Below, piece by piece: positions 44,198 to 52,802 of a DNA stretch of 64,000 bases. Location of the stretch: NCBI RefSeq assembly GCF_001449115.1, contig NZ_LAIJ01000010.1, positions 665,623 through 729,622 on the forward strand, read 5' to 3'. The position numbers and the translations under genes are program-made. Below the pieces are notes generated by a model. That model was given only the letters and a program-made list of their open reading frames with translations. It made no database searches and was not told where the DNA came from. Origin of the DNA: Occallatibacter gabretensis. GTDB lineage: Bacteria > Acidobacteriota > Terriglobia > Terriglobales > Acidobacteriaceae. Every line of letters starts with the position of its first letter. Position 1 is the first letter of the stretch.

Positions 44198-44572
44198 CTA
44201 TTCTTGTCCCACCGGTAGCATGATTTGCCCCATCTCCATGGCATTGGCAGACGGGATCTCCTGCAGAGAAAGAGAGAGTTGATCCGTTGCAATTCCCGTG
44301 AGATCCTGAAACTTCGCCCAGAGTTGCTTGAGCATGTCCGTTTTTTCCTCGATTGTGTGTCCACTCCTCAAAACGCAATTGAGCGTGGCCGTTGGAGCCT
44401 CTGACCCTGCTGTAAAACCTGATCCCTGAGAATACGAAAGGAAGATGACACGGACGAAGTTCCTTGGCACCTTCATTACAGAGCAATGGATTCGCGTGAT
44501 CTCTTCCGCTATCTTCGCTTTGGTCTCATTTGAGACGGCGCCCTCCTGGGTAATCGCAGTGTAGAGCGGCAT
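44198..44572 (-). CDS. Tautomerase-family protein (cis-CaaD-like)
   Basis: The 124-residue protein begins MPLYTAITQEG, so removal of Met leaves the catalytic N-terminal Pro of the tautomerase superfamily. Two linked beta-alpha-beta units are seen (SNETKAKIAEEITRIHCSVM with VRVIFLSYSQG; IEEKTDMLKQLWAKFQDLTG with LSLSLQEIPSANAMEMGQIM). The length is that of fused cis-3-chloroacrylic-acid-dehalogenase or Tautomerase_3-type proteins. AAGGAG lies upstream at nine bases. ATG 44572 is chosen over 44617 because Pro must follow Met. The substrate is unknown; it may be a keto-enol tautomerase or hydratase. Confidence 0.82.
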   Translation of the reverse strand: MPLYTAITQEGAVSNETKAKIAEEITRIHCSVMKVPRNFVRVIFLSYSQGSGFTAGSEAPTATLNCVLRSGHTIEEKTDMLKQLWAKFQDLTGIATDQLSLSLQEIPSANAMEMGQIMLPVGQE

Positions 44573-44901
44573 TCTAACGATCTCCTTTACAGTTTTTGTG
44601 GTTGCTGAGTACTGCATTGCGTATTGCGGAATACGTCGTCAAAAGGTCGCTTTTGGCCTGGCTGGAAATAAATCACATGCCGGCAGGTGAACAATCGGAT
44701 GCTAGTAATCCTTCGAATACTGGTAAATTACATATTCCTTGTACTCAAGATCTAAGCTTGAGTCCTTCCGGATGGTTCCTGGGATAGCCCGAGTTCTGTA
44801 TAGATTTCGACCCTGCTCTCGAAGTGATGTTTCCGGCATACCAGAAATATGTAATGGCCACCACTCGAGGGGGCTTCTTACGATAGAGCCGAGTTGCTTT
44901 C

Positions 44902-45336
44902 ATGTTCTCCAACATTGTTGTCGCATTGAATGATCTGCCTGAATCGCAGCGCGCTTTACGGATGGCGATCGATCTTGCACGTGTGTGCAGTGCAGAACTA
45001 ACGACTGTTTCAATTCTTGGTGATCTTCCTGCTTACGTCTCGTTTTCAATTGTTGTTGATCCAGATGCTTCTGCCGCAATGATCGAAGAGCGACGGCACC
45101 GCCACAGGGAAATGCACGAGAAGGCAGCGAGCCTGGCGCGAGAGTTGGGTGTTCATGCACAAGGTTCGGTTGTAGCTGGCAACGAGGTACAAGCAGTTCT
45201 CCACTTCCTGAAAGACCAAAGGGCCGATCTGCTGGTTGTTGGATTGCATCAGCACGACTTCTATCTATCCCGTCTTTGGAGCTCCGTCTATGACCTCGCT
45301 CAGAACGCTACCTGCAGTGTACTTGGAGTGCACTGA
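44902..45336 (+). CDS. Universal stress protein (UspA family), without ATP motif
   Basis: The 144-residue protein has the Usp fold: NIVVALNDLPESQRALRMAIDLARVCSAEL, a central variable part, then ADLLVVGLHQHDFYLSRLWS and a final strand SVLGVH. In ATP-binding members the last part has G-2x-G-9x-G-S/T. Here only the first Gly remains, so ATP binding is unlikely. Family members respond to starvation and membrane stress. The gene precedes a truncated membrane-fusion gene, perhaps once co-regulated. Confidence 0.85.
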   Translation: MFSNIVVALNDLPESQRALRMAIDLARVCSAELTTVSILGDLPAYVSFSIVVDPDASAAMIEERRHRHREMHEKAASLARELGVHAQGSVVAGNEVQAVLHFLKDQRADLLVVGLHQHDFYLSRLWSSVYDLAQNATCSVLGVH

Positions 45337-45400
45337 GCGAGGGCTCGAATGATCAAGTCTAAGACGAATGAATCTAAGCGAGGCCCGGAGGCTCCAAGGC

Positions 45401-45660
45401 ATGATTAGAAAATCGTGGATTATTCCCTTGATCGTCTTGCTTACTGCTGCAGGTCTTCTCTTTGGTATAGCAGGGCGCTGGACAGGATGGCAGGGGAGTC
45501 GCCCTGACCAGGAGACCGACGATGCGTACCTGAAGGCCGATATGACGCCCTTGAGTACACGGATTTCCGGCACAGTTAAAAGGGTCAACGTCGGTGACTA
45601 TGAAAGTGTCAAGGCAGGTCAAACGCTCATCGAACTTGATGACGAGGACTGCCGGGCTCG
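45401..45660 (+). pseudogene. HlyD/EmrA-type membrane fusion protein, N-terminal fragment cut by IS
   Basis: The fragment encodes one membrane helix (IIPLIVLLTAAGLLFGIAG) and the first half of the lipoyl domain, with TDDAYLKADMTPLSTRISG, VKRVNVGDYESVKAGQTLIE and LDDEDCRA. It stops matching at about 45660, where the IS3-type end begins. A full family member has about 350 residues and links an inner-membrane exporter to an outer-membrane channel. The missing C-terminal part is not found beyond the IS. The start could also be ATG 45368. Confidence 0.75.
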
Positions 45661-45707
45661 TTTTGTGCCAGTTGCAATGATAGGAACTGGACGAAAAGGA
45701 GCCGGAT

Positions 45708-45986
45708 ATGGCGAGGAAGCGGCATACGCCTGAGCAGGTGGTGAACCTGCTTCGGCAGATCGAAGTGGGAGTGGCGAACGGCAAGACGACCACTTTAGCG
45801 TGCAAGGAAGCCCTGATCACTGAGCAGACCTACTATCGATGGCGCAAGGAGTACGGTGGACTGCAGGTAGACCAGGCGCGTCGTCTCAAGGAACTAGAGC
45901 AAGAGAACTCGAAGCTGAAGCGTCTGGTCAGTGAGTTAAGCCTTGAGAAGCTGGTGTTGAAGGATATCGCTTCGGGAAACTTCTAA
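45708..45986 (+). CDS. IS3-family transposase OrfA
   Basis: The 92-residue protein has the helix-turn-helix RHTPEQVVNLLRQIEVGVAN and a leucine-rich coiled coil (LKELEQENSKLKRLVSELSL) used for dimerisation and binding to the IS ends. AAAAGGAG lies before the ATG. Just ahead of its stop codon is GGGAAAC at 45974-45980, in phase as G GGA AAC. This is a canonical -1 slippery heptamer that would fuse OrfA to OrfB. Confidence 0.88.
   Translation: MARKRHTPEQVVNLLRQIEVGVANGKTTTLACKEALITEQTYYRWRKEYGGLQVDQARRLKELEQENSKLKRLVSELSLEKLVLKDIASGNF
45974..45980 (+). promoter_or_regulatory. Programmed -1 frameshift heptamer GGGAAAC
   Basis: In the OrfA frame this reads G GGA AAC, four bases before the TAA stop. 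A slip of -1 leads into KLLSPERRR of OrfB. IS3 elements make their transposase by this kind of frameshift. Confidence 0.6.
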
Positions 45987-46909
45987 GCCCTGAGCGACGG
46001 CGTTGCGCGGTGGCTCATGCCCGGCAAGAGCACGGGATGAGCGAGCGGTTGGCGTGTCGTGTGGTGAACCAGCCACGCGGCACGCAGCGCTATCGGCCGA
46101 CACAGCGTGAAGACGAAGATGCACTCACTAGGGCCATCGTCGATCTGGCCAGCCAGTAAGGGCGCTACGGCTACCGCCGGATCACGGCGTTGTTGCAGCG
46201 AGCAGGTTGGCGAGTGGGCAAGGACCGGGTGGAGCGCATATGGCGTCGCGAAGGGCTGAAGGTTCCGAAGAGACAAAAGCCACGAGGGCGGTTGTGGCTC
46301 AACGATGGCTCGTGCGTGCGATTGAGGCCTGAGCACAGGAACCATGTATGGAGTTACGACTTCGTCAGCGCACGGACGCACGATGGAAGAACAGTGCGTC
46401 TGCTTAATCTAATCGACGAGCACACACGCGAATCCCTGCTGGTTCGTGCCGAACGTAGATGGTCGAGTGCCAAAGTGATCGGAGCTCTGGCTGATGTCAT
46501 GGTGATGAAAGGAGTGCCGGAGTATCTACGATCAGACAACGGACCGGAGTTCGTTGCGAATGATCTGCGCAAATGGCTTGCAGATACAGGAGCAAAGACA
46601 CTGTACATCGAGCCCGGCTCTCCCTGGGAGAACGACTATTGCGAAAGCTTCAACTCGAAGCTGAGGGATGAGTTCCTCAACGGAGAAATCTTCTACTCTA
46701 TGAAGGAAATACGTGTGCTGGCCGAACGCTGGCGCATCCACTACAACACCGTCAGGCCGCACTCATCACTGGGCTATCGACCGCCCGCACCGGAGGCCTG
46801 GCTGGCAAACACCTGGGGGTGTGGAGAAGTGGAAACCGCTACGCGCTTCCCACTTCACCACACCCCCGACGGCGGCTACCTGAACTCAGAGAAAGCTGCG
46901 CTACACTAA
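45986..46909 (+). pseudogene. IS3-family transposase OrfB with in-frame stop
   Basis: The frame runs SPERRRCAVAHARQ, SERLACRVVNQPRGTQRYRP and AIVDLASQ, then TAA (46157-46159) where the family has Tyr in QYGRYGYRR, and continues to 46909. The DDE integrase core is complete: Asp in WSYDFVSARTHDG, Asp in RSDNGPEF and Glu in GSPWENDYCESF. One base change to TAC or TAT would repair it. The 3' part from 46190 is open for 239 residues. Confidence 0.8.
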
Positions 46910-46928
46910 CAAAATCACTGGCGCAAAA

Positions 46929-47204
46929 CATCGGTCAGGCCACTGAGTGTGTCAACGTATCACCACGAGCGGATGATGAAGGATGCAGTGCATCCGGAGG
47001 GCAGGACAGATTTTCTGCCTGCTCAACTTACTCAGGGCGATTTTCAGAAATTGACGAAGTCGATGGAGAAGAATCAGACATTTCTTGTCACAGACCATGC
47101 TTAGCATGGGGCATCTCTTGAGTTCAATCTCTTGACTCAAGAGATGCACTGCGCGATGTGAGAGGCGACATCAACCACGCTGCCTCAACTTGGACTGCCC
47201 GATC
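46929..47204. other. Spacer between two IS copies with a short 3' gene remnant
   Basis: A short frame at 46973-47104 (43 residues, EGRTDFLPAQLTQGDFQKL, ending FLVTDHA) looks like the C-terminus of a protein cut by the IS. I do not recognise it. A 12-base perfect inverted repeat follows at 47111-47147. Confidence 0.35.
47111..47147. terminator. Hairpin GCATCTCTTGAG / CTCAAGAGATGC
   Basis: Perfect 12-base arms with a 13-base loop lie right after the short gene remnant ending at 47104. No T-run follows on either strand. It could be a terminator-like structure of the lost gene. Confidence 0.45.
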
Positions 47205-47484
47205 TTTTGTACCGTGGAGTGTTAGCGTAGCGCAGCTTCTTTTGTGATCAAATCGCCGCTGTCGAGGGCGTGGGGAAGTGGGATGCATTGTTTGCTTTCC
47301 ACTTCTCCATACTCTGTTTTGGTTTCGGTCTGCCACGACTCGGGTGCTGTTTGCCGATAGCCGAGTGAGGAGTGTGGCCGGATGGTGTTGTAGTGAACCC
47401 TCCAGCGTTCTGCCAGGATCCTGATTTCCTTCATCGAGTAGAAGATCTCCCCGTTGAGGAACTCGTCGCGCAGCTTGGATATGT
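47205..47484 (-). mobile_element. Second IS3-family remnant, right end only, opposite orientation
   Basis: On the minus strand, KLRDEFLNGEIFYS leads to MKEIRILAERWRVHYNTIRP and HSSLGYRQTAPESW, very close to the C-terminus of the OrfB at 46700-46800. The rest of OrfB is missing. Its end TTTTGTACCGTGG (from 47205) resembles the left repeat of the first copy. The two copies are related but not identical, and lie in inverted orientation. Confidence 0.75.
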
Positions 47485-47508
47485 GGAACCTTCAGTCCCT
47501 CGCGGCAG

Positions 47509-47787
47509 ATGGCAATTACTCTCCTGCACAATGTGAAATGGGGAGCATTGCTCCTGGATCAGCAGCGTCCCGCGGATGCCGTAAGCTATCTCACTGCTGC
47601 AGTCCAATCGAATCCGCGTTATGAGAAAGCATATCTCCTTATCGTCAGGGCATACGCGGGACTGGGCGAAAATGACAAGCGCAATCAAATGGTGCAGCGC
47701 CTTCAAGTAGTCAGGGATGAGAATCGTCTCAGTTCGAACGGCAAGAATGAAAACGGCACGGCGCCGGGTGAGCCTGCGACCCCATAA
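47509..47787 (+). pseudogene. TPR-repeat protein, C-terminal fragment
   Basis: The residues GALLLDQQRPADAVSYLTAA, VQSNPRYEKAYLLIVRAYAG and LGENDKRNQMVQRLQ are one to two tetratricopeptide repeats, followed by a polar tail. No signal or start is convincing, and an IS remnant ends about 25 bases upstream. It is therefore probably the 3' end of a longer gene. Confidence 0.6.
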
Positions 47788-47835
47788 TTTTCGAAGGTCA
47801 GCACTGCACGTTTGTCTCCCTTCATCGCATACACT

Positions 47836-47865
47836 TTGACCTTCGATTCCTGAAACGCATATACT
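47836..47865 (+). promoter_or_regulatory. Putative promoter of TonB receptor 3
   Basis: TTGACC (47836-47841) and TATACT (47860-47865) are 18 bases apart. Ten-base near-repeats CGCATACACT and CGCATATACT lie at 47826 and 47856, 30 bases apart. Confidence 0.45.
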
Positions 47866-47917
47866 CTTATCATGCGCAAGCGTTCGGCAAACTGTTGTTG
47901 TCGTTACTCAAGGGCTT

Positions 47918-47992
47918 ATTCCATTGAGTTGAGCGGCTGCGTGTCGATGCTTCGCCGGTAGTCTTTTTCCTTCCTCATCCACTCAATGGAAT
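47918..47992. repeat. 75-base stretch with 12-base terminal inverted repeats
   Basis: ATTCCATTGAGT (47918-47929) and ACTCAATGGAAT (47981-47992) are perfect inverses, with further TGAG/CTCA pairing inside at a three-base offset. The string TCCATTGAGTTGAGCG also occurs at 22845-22860. It could be a tiny non-autonomous element or an mRNA leader structure. Confidence 0.4.
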
Positions 47993-48096
47993 CAGTGCCT
48001 GACGTGCAGGCGCATTCCATAATCGCTTCAAGCGACCTCCTGCAGCGGGCAAAATTCCACATATTCCCTTGTCAATGCTCCAGGAGAGGCTGTTTC

Positions 48097-51000
48097 ATGA
48101 CGCAATCATTCAGAAAATCTTTGCACTTCATCGTGTTCTCGCTGCTCATTCTCTTTGTTGCGAATGCGCGAGCGCAGACGTATAACGGAGGCCTGCGCGG
48201 CTCCATCACCGATGCCCGCGGTGCAGTAATCCCCAAGGCATCCATTACATTGACCGACGAAACCACCCACCAAGTACGTTCCACCACGTCGAACTCGGAC
48301 GGGGCTTACGCATTTGACGCGCTTCGGCCTTCCATCTATACGTTGCATGTTGCAGCAGCTTCTTTCGAAGCCGCCGACCGCACCCACATTGCCCTGGCCA
48401 CGCAGGATTTTCTAACACTCGATGTGCAGCTCGCCGTCGGCACTGCTGTTGATTCCGTGCAGGTTTCAGCGCAGGCGCCGCTGGTGGATAACGCCACTGC
48501 TTCCATAAGCGCGAACTTCGATCAGCGCCGCCTCGAAGATATTCCTGTGCTCGGCCGCAATCCTTACATCGCCGTAGGTCTTTCAGGCGTGTTCGTAAAT
48601 ACCGGCAATCCCCAATTCATCCGCTTTGCCGATCAGAATGGAACCACGGCGACATCGGTTGCAGGCGGACCAATTGCCTCAAACCTCTATCTTATCGATG
48701 GTGTGCCGATCACCGACACCAACAACCGTCCCATTGCGATACCGACAATCGAGTCCATCCAGGATGTGAAGGTACAGGCGCTCACTTATGACGCACAGGT
48801 TGGCCGCACCGGCGGCGGCGTCTTCAATACGCTGCTGCGTTCCGGCACCAATGCACTGCACGGATCCATCTTTGGCGAGACCCGCCAGACAGCATGGCTG
48901 GCCAATGACTTCTTCGCCAACCGCAACGGGATTGCGCGTCCGGATAGTCCTTACTACAACTGGGGTGCGTCACTGGGAGGACCTGTTTTCATTCCGCATC
49001 TGTATGATGGCAGTAATAGAACCTTCTTCTGGATCGGGTCCGAAGGCTATATTCAAACCTCACCGTACACAGAAACCTTTGTAGTGCCCACGGATCTTGA
49101 GCGCAGCGGCAATTTTTCCCAGGACTTCAACGCGGACGGTTCACCACACGTCATCTACAACCCAAATGACACCTACACGGATGCAACCGGCGTGCACCGG
49201 CGCCCTTTCACAGGCAATGTCATCGGTAATGTCAACACGGTTGGCAAGAACATCGTTTCATACTTTCCGTCGCCGGCAGCTGGCACCAATGAGTTCACCG
49301 GAACAGATGACGTGCGCGATCATGCCCAGGAAGTCACGGTGAAGCTGGATCAACAAATCCGGCCGTGGTGGAGCGTGAATGGCTCCTACATCTTCTATGA
49401 AGCATTGCAGCCGCTAGGTAATCCGCTGCATACACTGCCGGGCAGCTACTCGTACATCTATCATCGTCAGGTAGACGCTACGCAGGTGAACAGCACTTGG
49501 ATTCTAAATCCGAGCACGGTGCTGACCGCGCGCTACGGCATCAATCGCTTCCCCAATCTGATTAATGAAGTCAGCCAGGGATTCGATCCCAGTGAACTCG
49601 GCTTCCCACAGTCCTACTCGGACAACATTCAGTCCAAATTCTTCCCAACTATCTTTTTCGCCAACTACTCTCAGCTCGGCCAGAACACAAGCCAGCTCGA
49701 CAATTGGAAATCGCAAATCATCAATGGAGCGCTCTCAAAAAGCATTGGTCATCATGACTTCACGTTCGGCGCCGAGTATCGCCGCTTGCGTCTGGACTTT
49801 CAGGACTACAGCAATGCTCCAGGAACCTACACTTTCACCGGCGCATTCACACAGGCCAACCCAAACTCTTCCGATGGTCTCTCCGGGGACGACATTGCCG
49901 ATCTGCTGCTCGGCTATCCAGTCTCGGGCGAAGTCGATCTCACTACGTTCTTGCACACATATCTCGACTACAACGCAGTCTTCGCGCAGGACGACTGGCG
50001 TATCACGCGCCGCCTTACTCTCAATCTCGGCTTGCGTTGGGAAGCGGAAACTGGCCTCAAGGAAAACAACAACCAGTTAGCCGTAGGATTCAATCGCACG
50101 GTCCAGGCGCAGCTCTCCAATGGCGCCAGCGTAACCGGCGGCATTCTTTTTGCCGGCGTCAACGGCAATCAGCGAGATATTGGCGATCTTTCGCGCGCCA
50201 AGTTTGCGCCGCGTATCGGCGCTGCTTATCAGATCGACTCTAAAACAGTAGTGCGCGGCGGTTACGGCATTCTGTATGCTCCTGTCCGCTACGATCCTAT
50301 CGGTGCGCTGGCGCCCGGCTACTCTCAGGCAAACAACTACGTAGCCAGCACAGACAATGACCAGACATCCGCGAACTCGCTCAGCAATCCATTTCCTGAT
50401 GGTTTCCAGAAGCCGGCAGGAAACTCCGCCGGTCTGCTCACCGGCATAGGAAACTCTGTCACAACATATGATCAGAATTTTCATGCGCCGCGCGTGCAGC
50501 AGTTCTCAGTGGATGTAGAACGCGACCTGCCCGGACACATCGCCCTGGACGCTGCCTACATCGGTTCACGCTCTACGAACCTGTCCCCCTCACCCGGAGG
50601 CAGCACGCCAATCAACATCAACCAGCTCAACCCTTCGAACTTCTCTCTCGGCAGCTCTCTAAGTGACCAGGTAGCGAACCCGGTATATGTTCCCGGAGGC
50701 GCAGGTATCCTAGGTCAATCCACGGTGGCGCGCTCCCAGGCTTTGCGTCCGTTTCCGCAGTTCACCTCCGTCAACCTGCTGGTGAGTTCTGCGCATGCCA
50801 AATACGATGCACTGCTGATCAAAGCTGAAAAGCGTGCCGCACGCGGACTCAACCTGATCGCGTCGTTCACCTGGTCAAGCAACTGGGATTCATCCTTTGC
50901 CACAGCCAACAGCATTCAAAGCCCGGGATCAGCTGCTCCGCAAAACGTCTATAACCTCGAAGGCGAATATGCACGATCGGTCTCCAATGTCCCGTATCGA

Positions 51001-51546
51001 TTCGTTGCCGGGGCGCTCTATGATCTTCCCTTCGGCAGCGGTGAGCGCTTTGCAACAAACAGCCAATTCGTCGATCACATCATCGGCCATTGGCAGTTGA
51101 ATGTGCTTCCAACCTTCCGCAGCGGTTTCCCCATCTCGGTTTATCAGAGCAACAATGCCAATAGCGCCGTAGCCGGCAACGGAGTGCAGCGACCAAATCT
51201 TGTGGAAGATACGCCTCTGGGAACCAGCGGAAGCCTGTATAACAGGCTCAACGGCTACATCAATCCCGCAGCTTTCACCGCATCATCCGCTTACACCTTC
51301 GGCGATGCTCCGCGCACACTCTCACTGCGTGGACCAGGCTACGCTAACTGGGATATTTCCTTGTTCAAGAACATCCCTATCCGGGACCGTGTGAATATCC
51401 AGTTCCGCGCCGAGACCTTCAACACTTTCAACACGCCATTGTTCAATGGCCCCAACACTGCATTGGGAAGCTCGAACTTCGGACAGATTACGTCCATGGC
51501 TAACTTTCCACGCTATCTTCAACTCGGTCTCCACATCACTTACTAA
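48097..51546 (+). CDS. Oar-type TonB-dependent receptor 3
   Basis: The protein has 1149 residues. The start at ATG 48097 is set by AGGAGAGG eight bases upstream and a signal peptide (HFIVFSLLILFVANARAQ); an in-frame ATG at 47986 lacks both. A carboxypeptidase-regulatory-like domain (YNGGLRGSITDARGAVIPKA), a plug (ASNLYLIDGVPITDTNNRPI; GRTGGGVFNTLLRSGTNALHG) and a barrel ending in YLQLGLHITY follow. It lies outside the tRNA-bounded island. It is followed 59 bases on by a Tat-exported aminotransferase gene in the same direction, which suggests a nitrogen-containing ligand. The ligand is unknown. Confidence 0.92.
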   Translation: MTQSFRKSLHFIVFSLLILFVANARAQTYNGGLRGSITDARGAVIPKASITLTDETTHQVRSTTSNSDGAYAFDALRPSIYTLHVAAASFEAADRTHIALATQDFLTLDVQLAVGTAVDSVQVSAQAPLVDNATASISANFDQRRLEDIPVLGRNPYIAVGLSGVFVNTGNPQFIRFADQNGTTATSVAGGPIASNLYLIDGVPITDTNNRPIAIPTIESIQDVKVQALTYDAQVGRTGGGVFNTLLRSGTNALHGSIFGETRQTAWLANDFFANRNGIARPDSPYYNWGASLGGPVFIPHLYDGSNRTFFWIGSEGYIQTSPYTETFVVPTDLERSGNFSQDFNADGSPHVIYNPNDTYTDATGVHRRPFTGNVIGNVNTVGKNIVSYFPSPAAGTNEFTGTDDVRDHAQEVTVKLDQQIRPWWSVNGSYIFYEALQPLGNPLHTLPGSYSYIYHRQVDATQVNSTWILNPSTVLTARYGINRFPNLINEVSQGFDPSELGFPQSYSDNIQSKFFPTIFFANYSQLGQNTSQLDNWKSQIINGALSKSIGHHDFTFGAEYRRLRLDFQDYSNAPGTYTFTGAFTQANPNSSDGLSGDDIADLLLGYPVSGEVDLTTFLHTYLDYNAVFAQDDWRITRRLTLNLGLRWEAETGLKENNNQLAVGFNRTVQAQLSNGASVTGGILFAGVNGNQRDIGDLSRAKFAPRIGAAYQIDSKTVVRGGYGILYAPVRYDPIGALAPGYSQANNYVASTDNDQTSANSLSNPFPDGFQKPAGNSAGLLTGIGNSVTTYDQNFHAPRVQQFSVDVERDLPGHIALDAAYIGSRSTNLSPSPGGSTPININQLNPSNFSLGSSLSDQVANPVYVPGGAGILGQSTVARSQALRPFPQFTSVNLLVSSAHAKYDALLIKAEKRAARGLNLIASFTWSSNWDSSFATANSIQSPGSAAPQNVYNLEGEYARSVSNVPYRFVAGALYDLPFGSGERFATNSQFVDHIIGHWQLNVLPTFRSGFPISVYQSNNANSAVAGNGVQRPNLVEDTPLGTSGSLYNRLNGYINPAAFTASSAYTFGDAPRTLSLRGPGYANWDISLFKNIPIRDRVNIQFRAETFNTFNTPLFNGPNTALGSSNFGQITSMANFPRYLQLGLHITY

Positions 51547-51605
51547 CGAATACTACGCGGCGGGCCCTGGCGGCCTGCCGCCTCACTTTTCAAGGAGCCA
51601 TTGCA

Positions 51606-52721
51606 GTGTCTCAAGTCATTACACGGCGTTCGCTGTTTCAGACATCAGGCGCTTTTCTCGCTTCCGGCCTTGTATTGCCGGGTTCTCTAACTGCCTGGGC
51701 AGCACCCTCAGAACAGCAGCGCATCCGGCTCAACCTCAATGAGAATGCATGGGGCCCGTCTCCAACGGTCGCGCCTGCTATCGAAAAAGCGCTTACGCAA
51801 ATCTCTCGCTACGGCGAACCCTCCGCCGCTCAAGCACTCGTAGAGCAGATCGCCGCATATGAGCGCGTAGCCCCGGAGCAGATTATCCCTGGAGAAATCC
51901 TGGTTGAGCTTGGGCTGTACCTCGGCAGCCAGGGCGGCCCGGGAGGAGAGTTCCTCTACTCAACACCCGGCTATCTCGCGCTCATCGATGCAGCAAGTCG
52001 CGTCGGAGGCGTAGGCATTGGCGTGCCGCTGAACCCAGCATTCGAGAATGACCTGCCAGCCCTTGCGTCGCGCATTACGCCCCGTACTCGCGCCATATTT
52101 CTCGTCAATCCACATAACCCTACCGGCACAGTCAGCGACTCCACCACTTTTCACGGCTTCCTGCGCAACGTATCGCAGCACGCGACCGCGATCGTCGATG
52201 AAGCATATCTCGAATACACCGATGATTTCGCGCAACGTTCAGCAGCCTCCAAGGTGCGTGACGGCGCCAACGTGATTGTCTTTCGCACCTTCGTCAAGAT
52301 CCACGGCCTCGCGGGTCTTCCCATTGGGTATGCAATCGTACCGAAAGAGATTGGAAAATTTCTGCGCAAACAGGGACTTGGCGATGCGGAAGCACTCGGC
52401 AGGCTTAATATGGCGGCGGCCTCGGCTGCGCTTGCGGACCAGGCACATGTTGCCCACGTTCGTGCCGCCGTGGCAAGTGAACGAGCCAAGTGGCATGCCG
52501 TTCTCGATGAACTCAAGCTGCGTTACACGGATTCACGCGCCAGCTTCGTCTTCTTCGACAGCGGCCGCCCGCATGATGAGATCGCTTCCGCCTTCGCAGC
52601 GAAAGACATTGAAGTTGCGCGAGCCTTTCCGCCGTATAACAATTGGGTACGAATCACCATAGGCCTTCCGGAAGAAAATCTGCGCGCTCAGCAACAGCTA
52701 CGCCGCATCCTCGCGCATTAG
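51606..52721 (+). CDS. Tat-exported HisC-like PLP aminotransferase
   Basis: The 371-residue protein starts at GTG 51606 with AGGAG nine bases upstream. The N-terminus ITRRSLFQTSGAFLASGLVL is a Tat signal. It is followed by a class I/II aminotransferase fold like histidinol-phosphate aminotransferase: IRLNLNENAWGPSP, FLVNPHNPTGTVSD, IVDEAYLEYTDD and the PLP lysine in RTFVKIHGLAGLPIGYA, then VRITIGLPEEN. Tat export makes sense because PLP enzymes fold with cofactor in the cytoplasm. A periplasmic aminotransferase after a TonB receptor is unusual. The substrate is unknown; no histidine-biosynthesis genes are near. Confidence 0.87.
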   Translation: MSQVITRRSLFQTSGAFLASGLVLPGSLTAWAAPSEQQRIRLNLNENAWGPSPTVAPAIEKALTQISRYGEPSAAQALVEQIAAYERVAPEQIIPGEILVELGLYLGSQGGPGGEFLYSTPGYLALIDAASRVGGVGIGVPLNPAFENDLPALASRITPRTRAIFLVNPHNPTGTVSDSTTFHGFLRNVSQHATAIVDEAYLEYTDDFAQRSAASKVRDGANVIVFRTFVKIHGLAGLPIGYAIVPKEIGKFLRKQGLGDAEALGRLNMAAASAALADQAHVAHVRAAVASERAKWHAVLDELKLRYTDSRASFVFFDSGRPHDEIASAFAAKDIEVARAFPPYNNWVRITIGLPEENLRAQQQLRRILAH

Positions 52722-52802
52722 CAGATCATCATGCGCAGCAGCTCTCTCATGTAATCTGATTCAAACTTACAGATCCACTTTTGTTGGGTGGGGAGAGTGC
52801 TA

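Larger units (their letters stand above)
45661..46928 (+). mobile_element. IS3-family insertion sequence (inactive)
   Basis: An OrfA/OrfB pair is bounded by imperfect inverted repeats TTTTGTGCCAGT (45661-45672) and ACTGGCGCAAAA (46917-46928), with one mismatch. The right end might extend about six bases further. No clear target duplication is visible. The element interrupts the HlyD-type gene, and its OrfB has an internal stop codon. Confidence 0.75.
47788..48096. other. Promoter region of TonB receptor 3
   Basis: About 310 bases without a gene. A promoter pair lies at 47836-47865, and 12-base inverted arms at 47918-47929 and 47981-47992 enclose 75 bases in the leader. Confidence 0.5.
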
